The notes beneath the pieces were generated by a model, which made no database searches, was not told the DNA's origin, and saw nothing but the letters and a program-made list of their open reading frames with translations. A stretch of 51,847 bases of DNA from an uncultured Lachnospiraceae bacterium (lineage in GTDB: Bacteria > Bacillota > Clostridia > Lachnospirales > Lachnospiraceae), in contig CASCGD010000010.1 in NCBI GenBank assembly GCA_949132985.1, positions 1 through 51,847 of the forward strand, read 5' to 3'. A program made the position numbers and the translations under genes. Below are positions 40,407 to 47,680 of the stretch, one piece after another (within the stretch, counting starts at the first letter, position 1; each line of letters starts with the position of its first letter).

Positions 40407-41966
40407 TCACGGCACGTACTGCTCGTGAATATCAACAATCTGTCCATCCTCCACCGTCACATGATAAGGAATGCACATCCATCCTTCCTGATCCGCGATC
40501 TCATCCAGCGACTCCACGCGCTCTGCAAGAACCCGCTCAAATTCCTCCGGAGAGACTTCTTTTGACGCATATCCTGCTTCCCAGTCCAGAATCGTACAGA
40601 CGCAGTCCGCCGCCACCGGAAGCTGCTCCAGCCGGACGGTCTCGTTATAGCAGACAAAACCGCTTGGCGCATCGTCCTCAGTAAACCCAAGCTCATCTGC
40701 CCGCACACCCGGAACCACGACCCACTCGATCTCGTCAAAGGTGGCCGTCCCGCCCTCAAGCGCCTTCACATAGACCATCCTTTTGACCGACCCTTCTGTA
40801 TCACCGGAGCCATCCGTCCCACTCGCCTCACCGGAATCACCTGTCACCGCATCCTTCTGCCTGTTTGCCCTGCCGGACTCGGCAGCCGTTGTATTCTCCG
40901 GCTCTTCCTCTTCACCGGAATCCTCTGTAAGAACACCTTCTCTCGGCGCCTCTCTTCCGTCTGCGGCATGCGAAGCCGCGTCTCTTTGATCATCCGCCTT
41001 TGCGGAGGTCGCAAAGGCGCCTGCAATCACAGCGATAAGTGCCACGCTTGCAATTGTGATTCCCACGGTTATTTTTTTCGCTCTCATAATTTCCTTAATC
41101 CTCTCTTCAATCGCATTCCTGCTGAAATTGCTGTAAAGCGGTAGAAGCCCGCTCTTCTTTTCCTCCATCGCAATGAGCGTCCGGGCGTACACGGCTCTGG
41201 AATCCCCACCGAGTCTCCTCACGACGCATTCATCACAGGAAAGCTCAATATCCCGGTTGAGTAAAAAATACATCGCCCACACCGCCGGATTAAACCAGTG
41301 GAGGCACAGCGCCGCAGCCGCTGCCAGCTTCCAGAGTGCATCAAAGCGGCAGATATGGATGTACTCATGCCAAAGTACACAGGAAACCTGTTCCTCGTCG
41401 CCCCAATCGGTCCGCTTCGGCATCATGATCACCGGACGAAAGACGCCGTAGGTCAAAGGCGCCGCAATCTGATCCGACTGCCTGAGCGCTACGCCACGCC
41501 ACCGCCTGTGTTCCTCCAGCCAATGCGCGGCAAACGCATTGCTGACAGGCAGTGACATAGCAAACTCTCTCCGGCAGCGCACATAGCATACGAAAAAAAA
41601 CACGGCAGTAGTCAGGACACCGGCCAGCCATACAAGCTCACGCACCCCAAAACCGAAAAAAGTGTTCCTGACCTCTTTTATCCCTTCATCCAAAGCCGGC
41701 TTCTCCCCCGATGCCACTTCTGCTCCTGCTGGTCTGATCCCCGCGGACGGCATGAAAACCCCAGCGCCTGTCAATGTCTTTTCCGGCACAAACGAATAGA
41801 CGCTCATCCGTGCGGGGACGGAAAGCGGCACAAGCAACCGCAGAAGTACAACGCCCCAGAGCAGTACAAACACCCGCTTTGGCAGCCAGCGGATTGCAAC
41901 CATCCTCACAGCTGCGATCACCGCAATCAGAACTGCCCCGCTAATGCTCATCTGCAATAAACTCAT
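40407..41966 (-). CDS. BlaR1/MecR1-like M56 metalloprotease sensor with a non-penicillin-binding C-terminus
   Basis: A ~519-residue integral membrane protein. Four helices surround an M56 zinc protease: His-Glu-x-x-His in 'VLWHEYIHICRFDALWKLA', and a third ligand region 'DIELSCDECVVRRLG'. After the last helix ('ITIASVALIAVIAGAFATSA') comes a Glu/Asp/Ser-rich linker (~residues 325-385) and a small outside domain with 'WVVVPGVRADELGFTEDD'. The penicillin-binding sensor of true BlaR1 is missing. I start at the ATG at 41966, six bases after GAGGTG; two earlier in-frame starts overlap that site. No blaI repressor gene is adjacent, although its promoter has BlaI-like dyads (42008-42042). Confidence 0.85.
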   Translation of the reverse strand: MSLLQMSISGAVLIAVIAAVRMVAIRWLPKRVFVLLWGVVLLRLLVPLSVPARMSVYSFVPEKTLTGAGVFMPSAGIRPAGAEVASGEKPALDEGIKEVRNTFFGFGVRELVWLAGVLTTAVFFFVCYVRCRREFAMSLPVSNAFAAHWLEEHRRWRGVALRQSDQIAAPLTYGVFRPVIMMPKRTDWGDEEQVSCVLWHEYIHICRFDALWKLAAAAALCLHWFNPAVWAMYFLLNRDIELSCDECVVRRLGGDSRAVYARTLIAMEEKKSGLLPLYSNFSRNAIEERIKEIMRAKKITVGITIASVALIAVIAGAFATSAKADDQRDAASHAADGREAPREGVLTEDSGEEEEPENTTAAESGRANRQKDAVTGDSGEASGTDGSGDTEGSVKRMVYVKALEGGTATFDEIEWVVVPGVRADELGFTEDDAPSGFVCYNETVRLEQLPVAADCVCTILDWEAGYASKEVSPEEFERVLAERVESLDEIADQEGWMCIPYHVTVEDGQIVDIHEQYVP

Positions 41967-42007
41967 ACGCATCACCTCATTTCCATTCGGAAGCTTCCTT
42001 CTATAAG

Positions 42008-42055
42008 ACTACAGTAGTTTATATCATACTACCACGATAGTATCCGTTTGTCAAC
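42008..42055 (-). promoter_or_regulatory. BlaR1-like gene promoter with two dyad operators
   Basis: Minus strand: -35 TTGACA (42054-42049), 17-bp spacer, -10 TAGTAT (near 42031-42026). The dyad TACTA-N6-TAGTA (42027-42042) spans spacer and -10, and ACTACAGTAGT (42008-42018) lies just downstream. The placement matches BlaI/MecI-type repression of bla/mec promoters. Confidence 0.65.
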
Positions 42056-42084
42056 CGCATTTTCCATTTATTTGTGTGGAACCG

Positions 42085-42816
42085 TCAGTCATGCCGCTCT
42101 GTCCCACTGTCAAAGGTCTCGCAGAATCTCGCCTGAAATGAGGGTTCCTCGCCATGGGCGCGCAAATGGGAGATCTCTCCAAACCCCGTCATCCGAAACA
42201 GCGCGATCCCCTCCCTGCGCTCCTCCGTCGCCAGTGTTGTGACAGAACTTGGCGCGGCGCAGGTATGATGCCAGAGCACCATGGGAGAGACGTCAAGCAG
42301 ACGGCTTAAAAGCACACACTCCAGCCCGAAATGGCAGAAAAATACAAGTGTATCCCGGTTTGCGCGGAGGGCGCGGTAATAATTTTTCTCCCGCACATAG
42401 CCATGCTCCGCCAAAAGCGCGTCAAAGCTTTCGATCACCCAGTTATACTTTGACTTTACATCGCTCTCAGCCATAACCGGGTGATCCGCCCACCCGTTAC
42501 AGTCATAAAACAAAGGCTCTTTTGTCCAGTCCTGGGGCAGCCAGTCCCACGGAATCATCTTTTTATGGGTCACGTCCGGCCGATGAATCGGCGCATCAAA
42601 TTCGTGCAGCCACGCACACTCCGTTGCCGTGCGCCCGATTTTTTCCAGCGTGAGCTTTGCCGTATCCTTCGCCCTGCCTAAAGGTGACACATAAAACGCT
42701 TTCACATCAATTCCCCCGATCCACTCCGATAAAAACTCCGCTTCTCTCCAACCCTTTTTGGTCAGTGAATCGTTGACATAATCCGGATCGCCGTGCCTTA
42801 TAATCATCAATTTCAT
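42085..42816 (-). CDS. Histidine phosphatase family protein (phosphoglycerate mutase-like)
   Basis: A 243-residue branch of the histidine phosphatase superfamily. The catalytic motif is 'LMIIRHGDPDYVNDSLTKKG' (Arg-His-Gly at residues ~7-9). 'FYVSPLGRAKDTAKLTLEKI' holds the second Arg, and 'TLVFFCHFGLECVLLSRLLD' the second catalytic His. The substrate is not evident; the family includes phosphoglycerate mutases and many small-molecule phosphatases. The start is the ATG at 42816 behind GAGAGGAAAAGATA. A 26-codon upstream extension would be the translated 49-bp leader element and is rejected. Its leader holds one copy of that element. Confidence 0.88.
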   Translation of the reverse strand: MKLMIIRHGDPDYVNDSLTKKGWREAEFLSEWIGGIDVKAFYVSPLGRAKDTAKLTLEKIGRTATECAWLHEFDAPIHRPDVTHKKMIPWDWLPQDWTKEPLFYDCNGWADHPVMAESDVKSKYNWVIESFDALLAEHGYVREKNYYRALRANRDTLVFFCHFGLECVLLSRLLDVSPMVLWHHTCAAPSSVTTLATEERREGIALFRMTGFGEISHLRAHGEEPSFQARFCETFDSGTERHD

Positions 42817-42839
42817 TATCTTTTCCTCTCTTTCGCCTG

Positions 42840-42888
42840 CTTTCTGGCATACAGGTATACCCGCAGGGTATTTCCTCTCTTTATAACA
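42840..42888 (-). repeat. 49-bp 5'-UTR element, single copy before the histidine phosphatase gene
   Basis: ATACCC-TGC-GGGTAT hairpin (42857-42871), then on the minus strand TGCC-AGAAAGCA-GGCG in place of TGTCA-N6-TGACA. The inner U-A pair of the other copies is C-G here, a compensatory change that keeps the stem. Confidence 0.75.
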
Positions 42889-42893
42889 TAACA

Positions 42894-42925
42894 AGGAGAT
42901 TCCCGGTCAGCGCCGGGAATCTCCA
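42894..42925 (-). terminator. Terminator hairpin after the hydrogenase gene
   Basis: GGAGATTCCCGG and CCGGGAATCTCC form a perfect 12-bp stem. T-rich sequence follows weakly on the minus strand (TTGTT) and strongly on the plus strand. Confidence 0.75.
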
Positions 42926-42948
42926 TTTTTTATCTCTGTATAGCCATA

Positions 42949-44403
42949 TTACTCGTGATCCCGATGCATTGAGAACGAATCCATCGGATAATTTTTCAGA
43001 TTGCCTGTGATCGTCCGGTCGTCCGCCTGGGAGAGCAGTGTGTCACGCCGCTTCTTCGCAGAGACAATCTCTTCAAAACGGCTGGGACCGCCGACGCAGC
43101 CACCCTCGCATGCCATACCCTCGATGAAATCCTCCGGCAGCCTGCCGACCTTCATGAGCAGCAGCGCCTTCTTGCAGTCAGCCGCACCGTTGACCGTACA
43201 AACCTTTGCATCGCACTCCTGATTGGTCTCCTTCATATACTGCAGTACGGAAGCGGTCACACCGCCCGCATTGCCGTAACGCTTGCCGTAAACCGAGGAC
43301 TCCTGATAGGTATTTGCCTTCGGCTCAAGAACAACCTCCTTCGCGCGGAAAATCGCACGCAGCTCGCTGTAGGTCAGCACAAAATCTGCATTGCCCTCGA
43401 TCTTCTGGTCTACAACCTCCGATTTCTTTGCCACACAGGGTCCCACGAACACGGTAACCGCGCCCGGGTGCTGCGCCTTGACCAGACGCGAGACCGCACA
43501 CATCGGAGAAACCGTCGTGGAGATCCGGTCGGAAAGCTCCGGATAGTGACTGCGGATCATATTTACAAAGCCCGGGCAGCAGCTGGTCGTCTTCTTCTCA
43601 CCGTTTTTGTATGCCTCAAGCCACTCCTCGGCCTCACTGGAGGTCGTCATGTCGCCGCCGAGACCCGCCTCGATCAGATCCGCAAAACCAACCTTCTTTG
43701 CCGCCTCACGGAAGCTCTGCATCGTGATGCCCTCTCCGAACTGGCCCTCCGTCGCAGGTGCAAGAATCGCGTAAACCTCCTTGCCCTCATTCAATGCGCG
43801 GATGACATCCACAATATAGGCCTTTGTTCCAATCGCTCCGAAGGGACAGCTGTGGATACACTGGCCGCAGCGGATGCACTTTTTCTCATCAATTACGGAA
43901 ATGCCAAGATCATTGTAAGTAATGGCATCCACCGGACATTTGAACTTACAGGGGCGCTTCAAATGTGCAATCGCACCGTACGGGCATGCCTTCGCACACT
44001 TGCCGCACTCCTTGCATTTATTGGGATCGATGTGTGAACGCTTCTCACCAATGGTAATCGCACCGAAATTGCAGGCGTTGATACAAGCCTTTCCGATACA
44101 GTTCTGGCAGTTGTCCGTCACAACATAGCTGGAAATCGGGCAATCCTCGCATGCGGAGCTGATTACCTGAATGACATTCCCGGTATCCTCCATGCCCGGC
44201 GCCTTGCCCTCCGCAAGCCGAATACGCTGGCGGATAATCTCGCGTTCCTTGTACACGCAACAGCGGAACTGCGGTGTAGGTCCCGGAATCAGATCCATCG
44301 GAATGTGGTCTCTCGTCTCCTCCAAATCTCCCGCAAATGCGTGTTTTGCCACTTCGTAGAGCACTTCATGCTTGATTTTGATGACATTTTCGTCTGCGTA
44401 CAT
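42949..44403 (-). CDS. [FeFe] hydrogenase, group B-like, with ferredoxin domains
   Basis: A 484-residue cytoplasmic protein. Residues ~85-200 bind several iron-sulfur clusters ('CQNCIGKACINACNFGAI', 'CKECGKCAKACPYGAI', 'CIRCGQCIHSCPFGAI'). The H-cluster domain follows: L1 'TSCCPGFVNMI', L2 'VGPCVAKKSEV' and L3 'EGMACEGGCVGG'. L1 and L2 deviate from the group A forms TSCCPxW and MPCxxKxxE. The N-terminus ('HEVLYEVAKHAFAGDLEE', 'DLIPGPTPQFRCCVYKERE') recalls the group B1/B3 family. These enzymes may oxidise ferredoxin and evolve or sense H2; physiological role is unproven. No maturation genes (hydEFG) lie in the window. The ribosome site is GAGGGAG. Confidence 0.88.
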   Translation of the reverse strand: MYADENVIKIKHEVLYEVAKHAFAGDLEETRDHIPMDLIPGPTPQFRCCVYKEREIIRQRIRLAEGKAPGMEDTGNVIQVISSACEDCPISSYVVTDNCQNCIGKACINACNFGAITIGEKRSHIDPNKCKECGKCAKACPYGAIAHLKRPCKFKCPVDAITYNDLGISVIDEKKCIRCGQCIHSCPFGAIGTKAYIVDVIRALNEGKEVYAILAPATEGQFGEGITMQSFREAAKKVGFADLIEAGLGGDMTTSSEAEEWLEAYKNGEKKTTSCCPGFVNMIRSHYPELSDRISTTVSPMCAVSRLVKAQHPGAVTVFVGPCVAKKSEVVDQKIEGNADFVLTYSELRAIFRAKEVVLEPKANTYQESSVYGKRYGNAGGVTASVLQYMKETNQECDAKVCTVNGAADCKKALLLMKVGRLPEDFIEGMACEGGCVGGPSRFEEIVSAKKRRDTLLSQADDRTITGNLKNYPMDSFSMHRDHE

Positions 44404-44483
44404 TCTTTACACTCCCTCTATATTTTTTGTCGAAACTTTGTTATATGTTTATCATACATGAGATAATAAAAATTTTCCACTGG

Positions 44484-44499
44484 TATTTTGTACAAAATA
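44484..44499. promoter_or_regulatory. 16-bp palindrome upstream of the hydrogenase gene
   Basis: TATTTTGTACAAAATA is a perfect palindrome ~80 bp before the hydrogenase start. It could be an operator, but I recognise no specific regulator. The base composition makes chance possible. Confidence 0.4.
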
Positions 44500-44513
44500 T
44501 AATCTGTTGTGCC

Positions 44514-44665
44514 AGTTCAGCCATCGACTCTAAGATGGGCGAATCATGCTTGCATGAATGAGCACGTCTCACAGTCGATGAGGTGAGCGCCGTCTTATGA
44601 GCAAAGTTATGCGTCAGCAGCGGGAAAGCGCCGCAGGCGCCTCCTCGAATGGCGCGGGCTGAACT
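44514..44665. repeat. Inverted-repeat-bounded intergenic element, copy 2
   Basis: Ends AGTTCAGCC (44514-44522) and GGCTGAACT (44657-44665) are inverted repeats. Inner stems CATCGACT/AGTCGATG and GCGCC-GCA-GGCGC add structure. The centre has ATCATGCTTGCATGAATG, shared with the element at 12058-12195. No gene is seen here. Confidence 0.55.
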
Positions 44666-44675
44666 ACTACCTCCT

Positions 44676-46130
44676 CTACCTTCTCCCCCACGTAGTACGC
44701 GAGAACAGAATCAGAATCGGGAATATCTCAAGGCGCCCTGCCAGCATATCCAGAATCAGCACCAGCTTTGAAAAAATACTAAAGTCCCCGAAATTGCAGG
44801 TGGGACCAACCGCCTCCAGCCCCGGGCCGATATTGTTAAAGCAGGACAACACCGCAGTCAGGTTTGTAGTGACGGAAAACCCGTCCACGGATATGGCAAA
44901 AAAACTGAACACGATAATCAGCGCGTACGCGGCCAGATAGGCATTCGTGTTCGCCAGTACCTTCTCTTCCATAGGGCGGCCGTTGACGCGCACAACCTCT
45001 ACCCTTCCGGGATGAACGATCTCACGCACACTGCGCCGCAGTCCCTTAAATACAAGCAGCGCGCGCCCGCATTTAAAACCGCCTCCGGTACTGCCCGCAC
45101 AGGCCCCCAGCATCATCAGGCATACCAGAATTGTTTTTGAAAATGTCGGCCACAGGTCAAAGTCCGTCGTCGCAAAGCCGGTGGTAGTGACGATACTCGC
45201 CACCTGAAACGCCGCATGGCGGATCGTTTCTCCCACCGTGTCATACATGCCCCGCAGATTCAGAGCGATGAGCGCGGTACTGCCCACCACCGCACCGATA
45301 TACAGGCGAAGCTCCTCATCCTTAAACACACTTTTCACCTGCCGCAGCATCAGCATGTAATAACAGCTGAAATTCACGCCGAACAGGAGCATGAAAACCG
45401 TACACACATTTTGCAGATACGGGCTGTAACCAGCAATACTGTCGTTTTTTATTCCAAAACCACCGGTTCCCGCCGTGCCGAAGGCGGTGCAGACCGCATC
45501 GAACAGCGGCATTTTCCCGATCAACAGGAACACGATGTTGAGCACCGTAAGCATAATGTAGAGCAGATATAAAATCTCCGCCGTCTGCTTCATGCGCGGC
45601 ACCAGCTTACCGACCTTTGGGCCGGGACTTTCCGCCCGCAGAATATGCATCGTAAAACCTTTGCTGCGCTCATCCCCCGACGAGACAGCCAGAAGAAACA
45701 CCAGCACTCCCATGCCGCCCAGCCAATGGCTGAAGCTGCGCCAGTAGAGCATGCCCATCGGCAGCGGCTCCACCTCCGGCAAAATGGACGCCCCGGTCGT
45801 CGTAAAGCCGGAAACAGTCTCAAAGAGTGCATCCACATAATTCGGAATCGCACCGGACAAAAAAAACGGCAGCGCACCGGTAAGTCCCAGCACAATCCAA
45901 CTAATGCCGACACAGACAAGTCCCTCCCTGGCATGGAACCCTTTTTTTGTCCCCCGGTTCCTTTTCGTAAGAAGCCCGCCGACAGCCGCACTCACAAAAA
46001 TGGTAATTGCAAATGCCTGCACCGCTTCCTTCTCTCCCTGAAAAATACTGATACCGCAAGCCGGCAGCAGAAATGCTGCCTCTATCAGCATGATCCTGCC
46101 GATAAATTTGCCAATCATCTTATAGTTCAT
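44676..46130 (-). CDS. trkH: TrkH-type potassium uptake channel subunit
   Basis: A 484-residue membrane protein with about ten helices and the four pore motifs of the Trk/Ktr family: 'TVSGFTTTGASILPEVEPLP', 'TAFGTAGTGGFGIKNDSIAG', 'SIVTTTGFATTDFDLWPTF' and 'AVLSCFNNIGPGLEAVGPTC'. It moves K+ under control of the TrkA protein encoded upstream. I start at the ATG at 46130, four bases after the trkA stop; an ATG at 46154 in frame overlaps trkA. Length is normal. Confidence 0.94.
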   Translation of the reverse strand: MNYKMIGKFIGRIMLIEAAFLLPACGISIFQGEKEAVQAFAITIFVSAAVGGLLTKRNRGTKKGFHAREGLVCVGISWIVLGLTGALPFFLSGAIPNYVDALFETVSGFTTTGASILPEVEPLPMGMLYWRSFSHWLGGMGVLVFLLAVSSGDERSKGFTMHILRAESPGPKVGKLVPRMKQTAEILYLLYIMLTVLNIVFLLIGKMPLFDAVCTAFGTAGTGGFGIKNDSIAGYSPYLQNVCTVFMLLFGVNFSCYYMLMLRQVKSVFKDEELRLYIGAVVGSTALIALNLRGMYDTVGETIRHAAFQVASIVTTTGFATTDFDLWPTFSKTILVCLMMLGACAGSTGGGFKCGRALLVFKGLRRSVREIVHPGRVEVVRVNGRPMEEKVLANTNAYLAAYALIIVFSFFAISVDGFSVTTNLTAVLSCFNNIGPGLEAVGPTCNFGDFSIFSKLVLILDMLAGRLEIFPILILFSRTTWGRR

Positions 46131-46134
46131 CGTC

Positions 46135-47493
46135 CTATGCCTCAAAAATATCATTTAACTGGTAAACCACCACGCCACTCGACACAATAATGACCGTATC
46201 TCCTTTTTCAAAGTAGGAGTCTCCGGCAGGAATCTCGTGCTCGCCCCTGTGGGTAATGCCGACAACCAGCACATTTTTTTTCAGATTAATATTTTTCAGC
46301 GGCTCGCCCACGTGCTTCGTATCCTCGTTCACCCGAAATTCCAGCGCCTCCGCGTATCCGTCGGCAATCGTATGCACTGTCAGTGCCGCACCGGTCTGGT
46401 TTCGCAGCGCACGGACATAGCGCACGATGGAATTACTGCAAAGATGCTTAGGGCTGATGGTGCTGCCGATGGGCAGCCGGTCAAGCAGGCTTGTATTGTC
46501 CATCCGGCCTAACTTTGTAATGACCTGGGGTACCTTGCTGATCGTTCCGTGCAAAGAGATGACCATGTTCAGCTCGTCAAGTCCGGTCAATGCAACGAGC
46601 GCGTCACAGTTTTCCAGTCCTTCACCCTCCAGCAGACGCTCATCGCTGGCATCGCCATGGATCACCGTCACCCCCGGCAGAATATTCGACAAATGTACGC
46701 AGCGCTCATACTCCTTTTCTATGAGCAGCACTTTAATCCCGCTCTTTTCCAGCCGCTTTGACAGATAATAGCTGAGCCGCCCGCCTCCGCAGATCAGTAC
46801 GCGCTTCACCTTATGCGTAATAATATGCAGATTTTTCAGCAGAGTTTCCAGCGTATCCGTCGAGGCCGTTACAAAAATACGATCCCCCTCCAAAAGCGTA
46901 TAATTTCCGTCCGGCGCCACCGCCGCGCCATCCCGCAGCACCGCACAGACAAGCACCTTGCAGCCCACGATGGAATCCATATCGGCAAGGCTGCGTCTGC
47001 GCAGCGGACTGCCCTCATCCACGCGCAGCTCCACGATCTCCACCCTGCCCTTGGCAAAGGTATCACGCTTTAAAAAGCCCGGGTATTTCAGCAGACGCTC
47101 AATCTCCGCCGCCGCCTGCTTTTCCGGATTAACCACCAGTGAAAGCGGAAATATCTCGCGCATTTTTATAATCTGATCCGTATATTCCGGATTGCGGATG
47201 CGGGCGATTGTGTGTAAATTTTTATTCATTCCGTGTGCGGTCAGACAGCACAGCAAATTGATCTCGTCCGCGGATGTGGCAGCAATCAAAAGCTGCGCTT
47301 CGTGCACACCTGCACGCTCCAAAACCTCCATGGTGGCACAGTTCCCCTGTACTGCCATAATATCGTACATTTCCTCGGTGGATTCCAGCACACGGGGATT
47401 TTCATCAATCAGGGTGAGGTCGTAATCCTCCAGCGACAGCTGCCTGGTCAGTATCGCGCCGACTTTGCCGTCCCCTGCAATAATAATTTTCAT
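46135..47493 (-). CDS. trkA: TrkA-type potassium uptake regulator
   Basis: A 452-residue cytoplasmic gating protein with two RCK units. Each has a Rossmann-type NAD/ATP site: 'MKIIIAGDGKVGAILTRQLS' (residues 1-20) and 'VKRVLICGGGRLSYYLSKRL' (~230-250), each followed by a TrkA_C domain ('VEIVELRVDEGSPLRRRSLA', 'ALEFRVNEDTKHVGEPLKNI'). It pairs with TrkH to set K+ uptake. An extended -10 (TGCTATAAT, 47572-47564 on the minus strand) is the likely promoter. Confidence 0.95.
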   Translation of the reverse strand: MKIIIAGDGKVGAILTRQLSLEDYDLTLIDENPRVLESTEEMYDIMAVQGNCATMEVLERAGVHEAQLLIAATSADEINLLCCLTAHGMNKNLHTIARIRNPEYTDQIIKMREIFPLSLVVNPEKQAAAEIERLLKYPGFLKRDTFAKGRVEIVELRVDEGSPLRRRSLADMDSIVGCKVLVCAVLRDGAAVAPDGNYTLLEGDRIFVTASTDTLETLLKNLHIITHKVKRVLICGGGRLSYYLSKRLEKSGIKVLLIEKEYERCVHLSNILPGVTVIHGDASDERLLEGEGLENCDALVALTGLDELNMVISLHGTISKVPQVITKLGRMDNTSLLDRLPIGSTISPKHLCSNSIVRYVRALRNQTGAALTVHTIADGYAEALEFRVNEDTKHVGEPLKNINLKKNVLVVGITHRGEHEIPAGDSYFEKGDTVIIVSSGVVVYQLNDIFEA

Positions 47494-47563
47494 GACTGAA
47501 AATGTCCTCCTGCTTTTTCATATGTGATTGCGGCCTGCATTTGCCAAATGACCATATTGCTGT

Positions 47564-47572
47564 ATTATAGCA
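47564..47572 (-). promoter_or_regulatory. Extended -10 promoter of trkA-trkH
   Basis: Minus-strand TGCTATAAT about 70 bp before trkA. The -35 is poor, as often with extended -10 promoters. Confidence 0.5.
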
Positions 47573-47629
47573 TAGTCATATCACAGATACTAGTGGAAAA
47601 TGGAGAAACCCGCGTTTTCACCACAAAAA

Positions 47630-47668
47630 ACAACACCGGAAAGTCCTCCATGAAAACCTTCCGGTGTT
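47630..47668 (-). terminator. Terminator after the kinase-DUF3877 gene
   Basis: AACACCGGAA and TTCCGGTGTT pair around a 17-nt loop, with TTTTTT following on the minus strand. Confidence 0.85.
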
Positions 47669-47680
47669 AAATGTAAAAAA

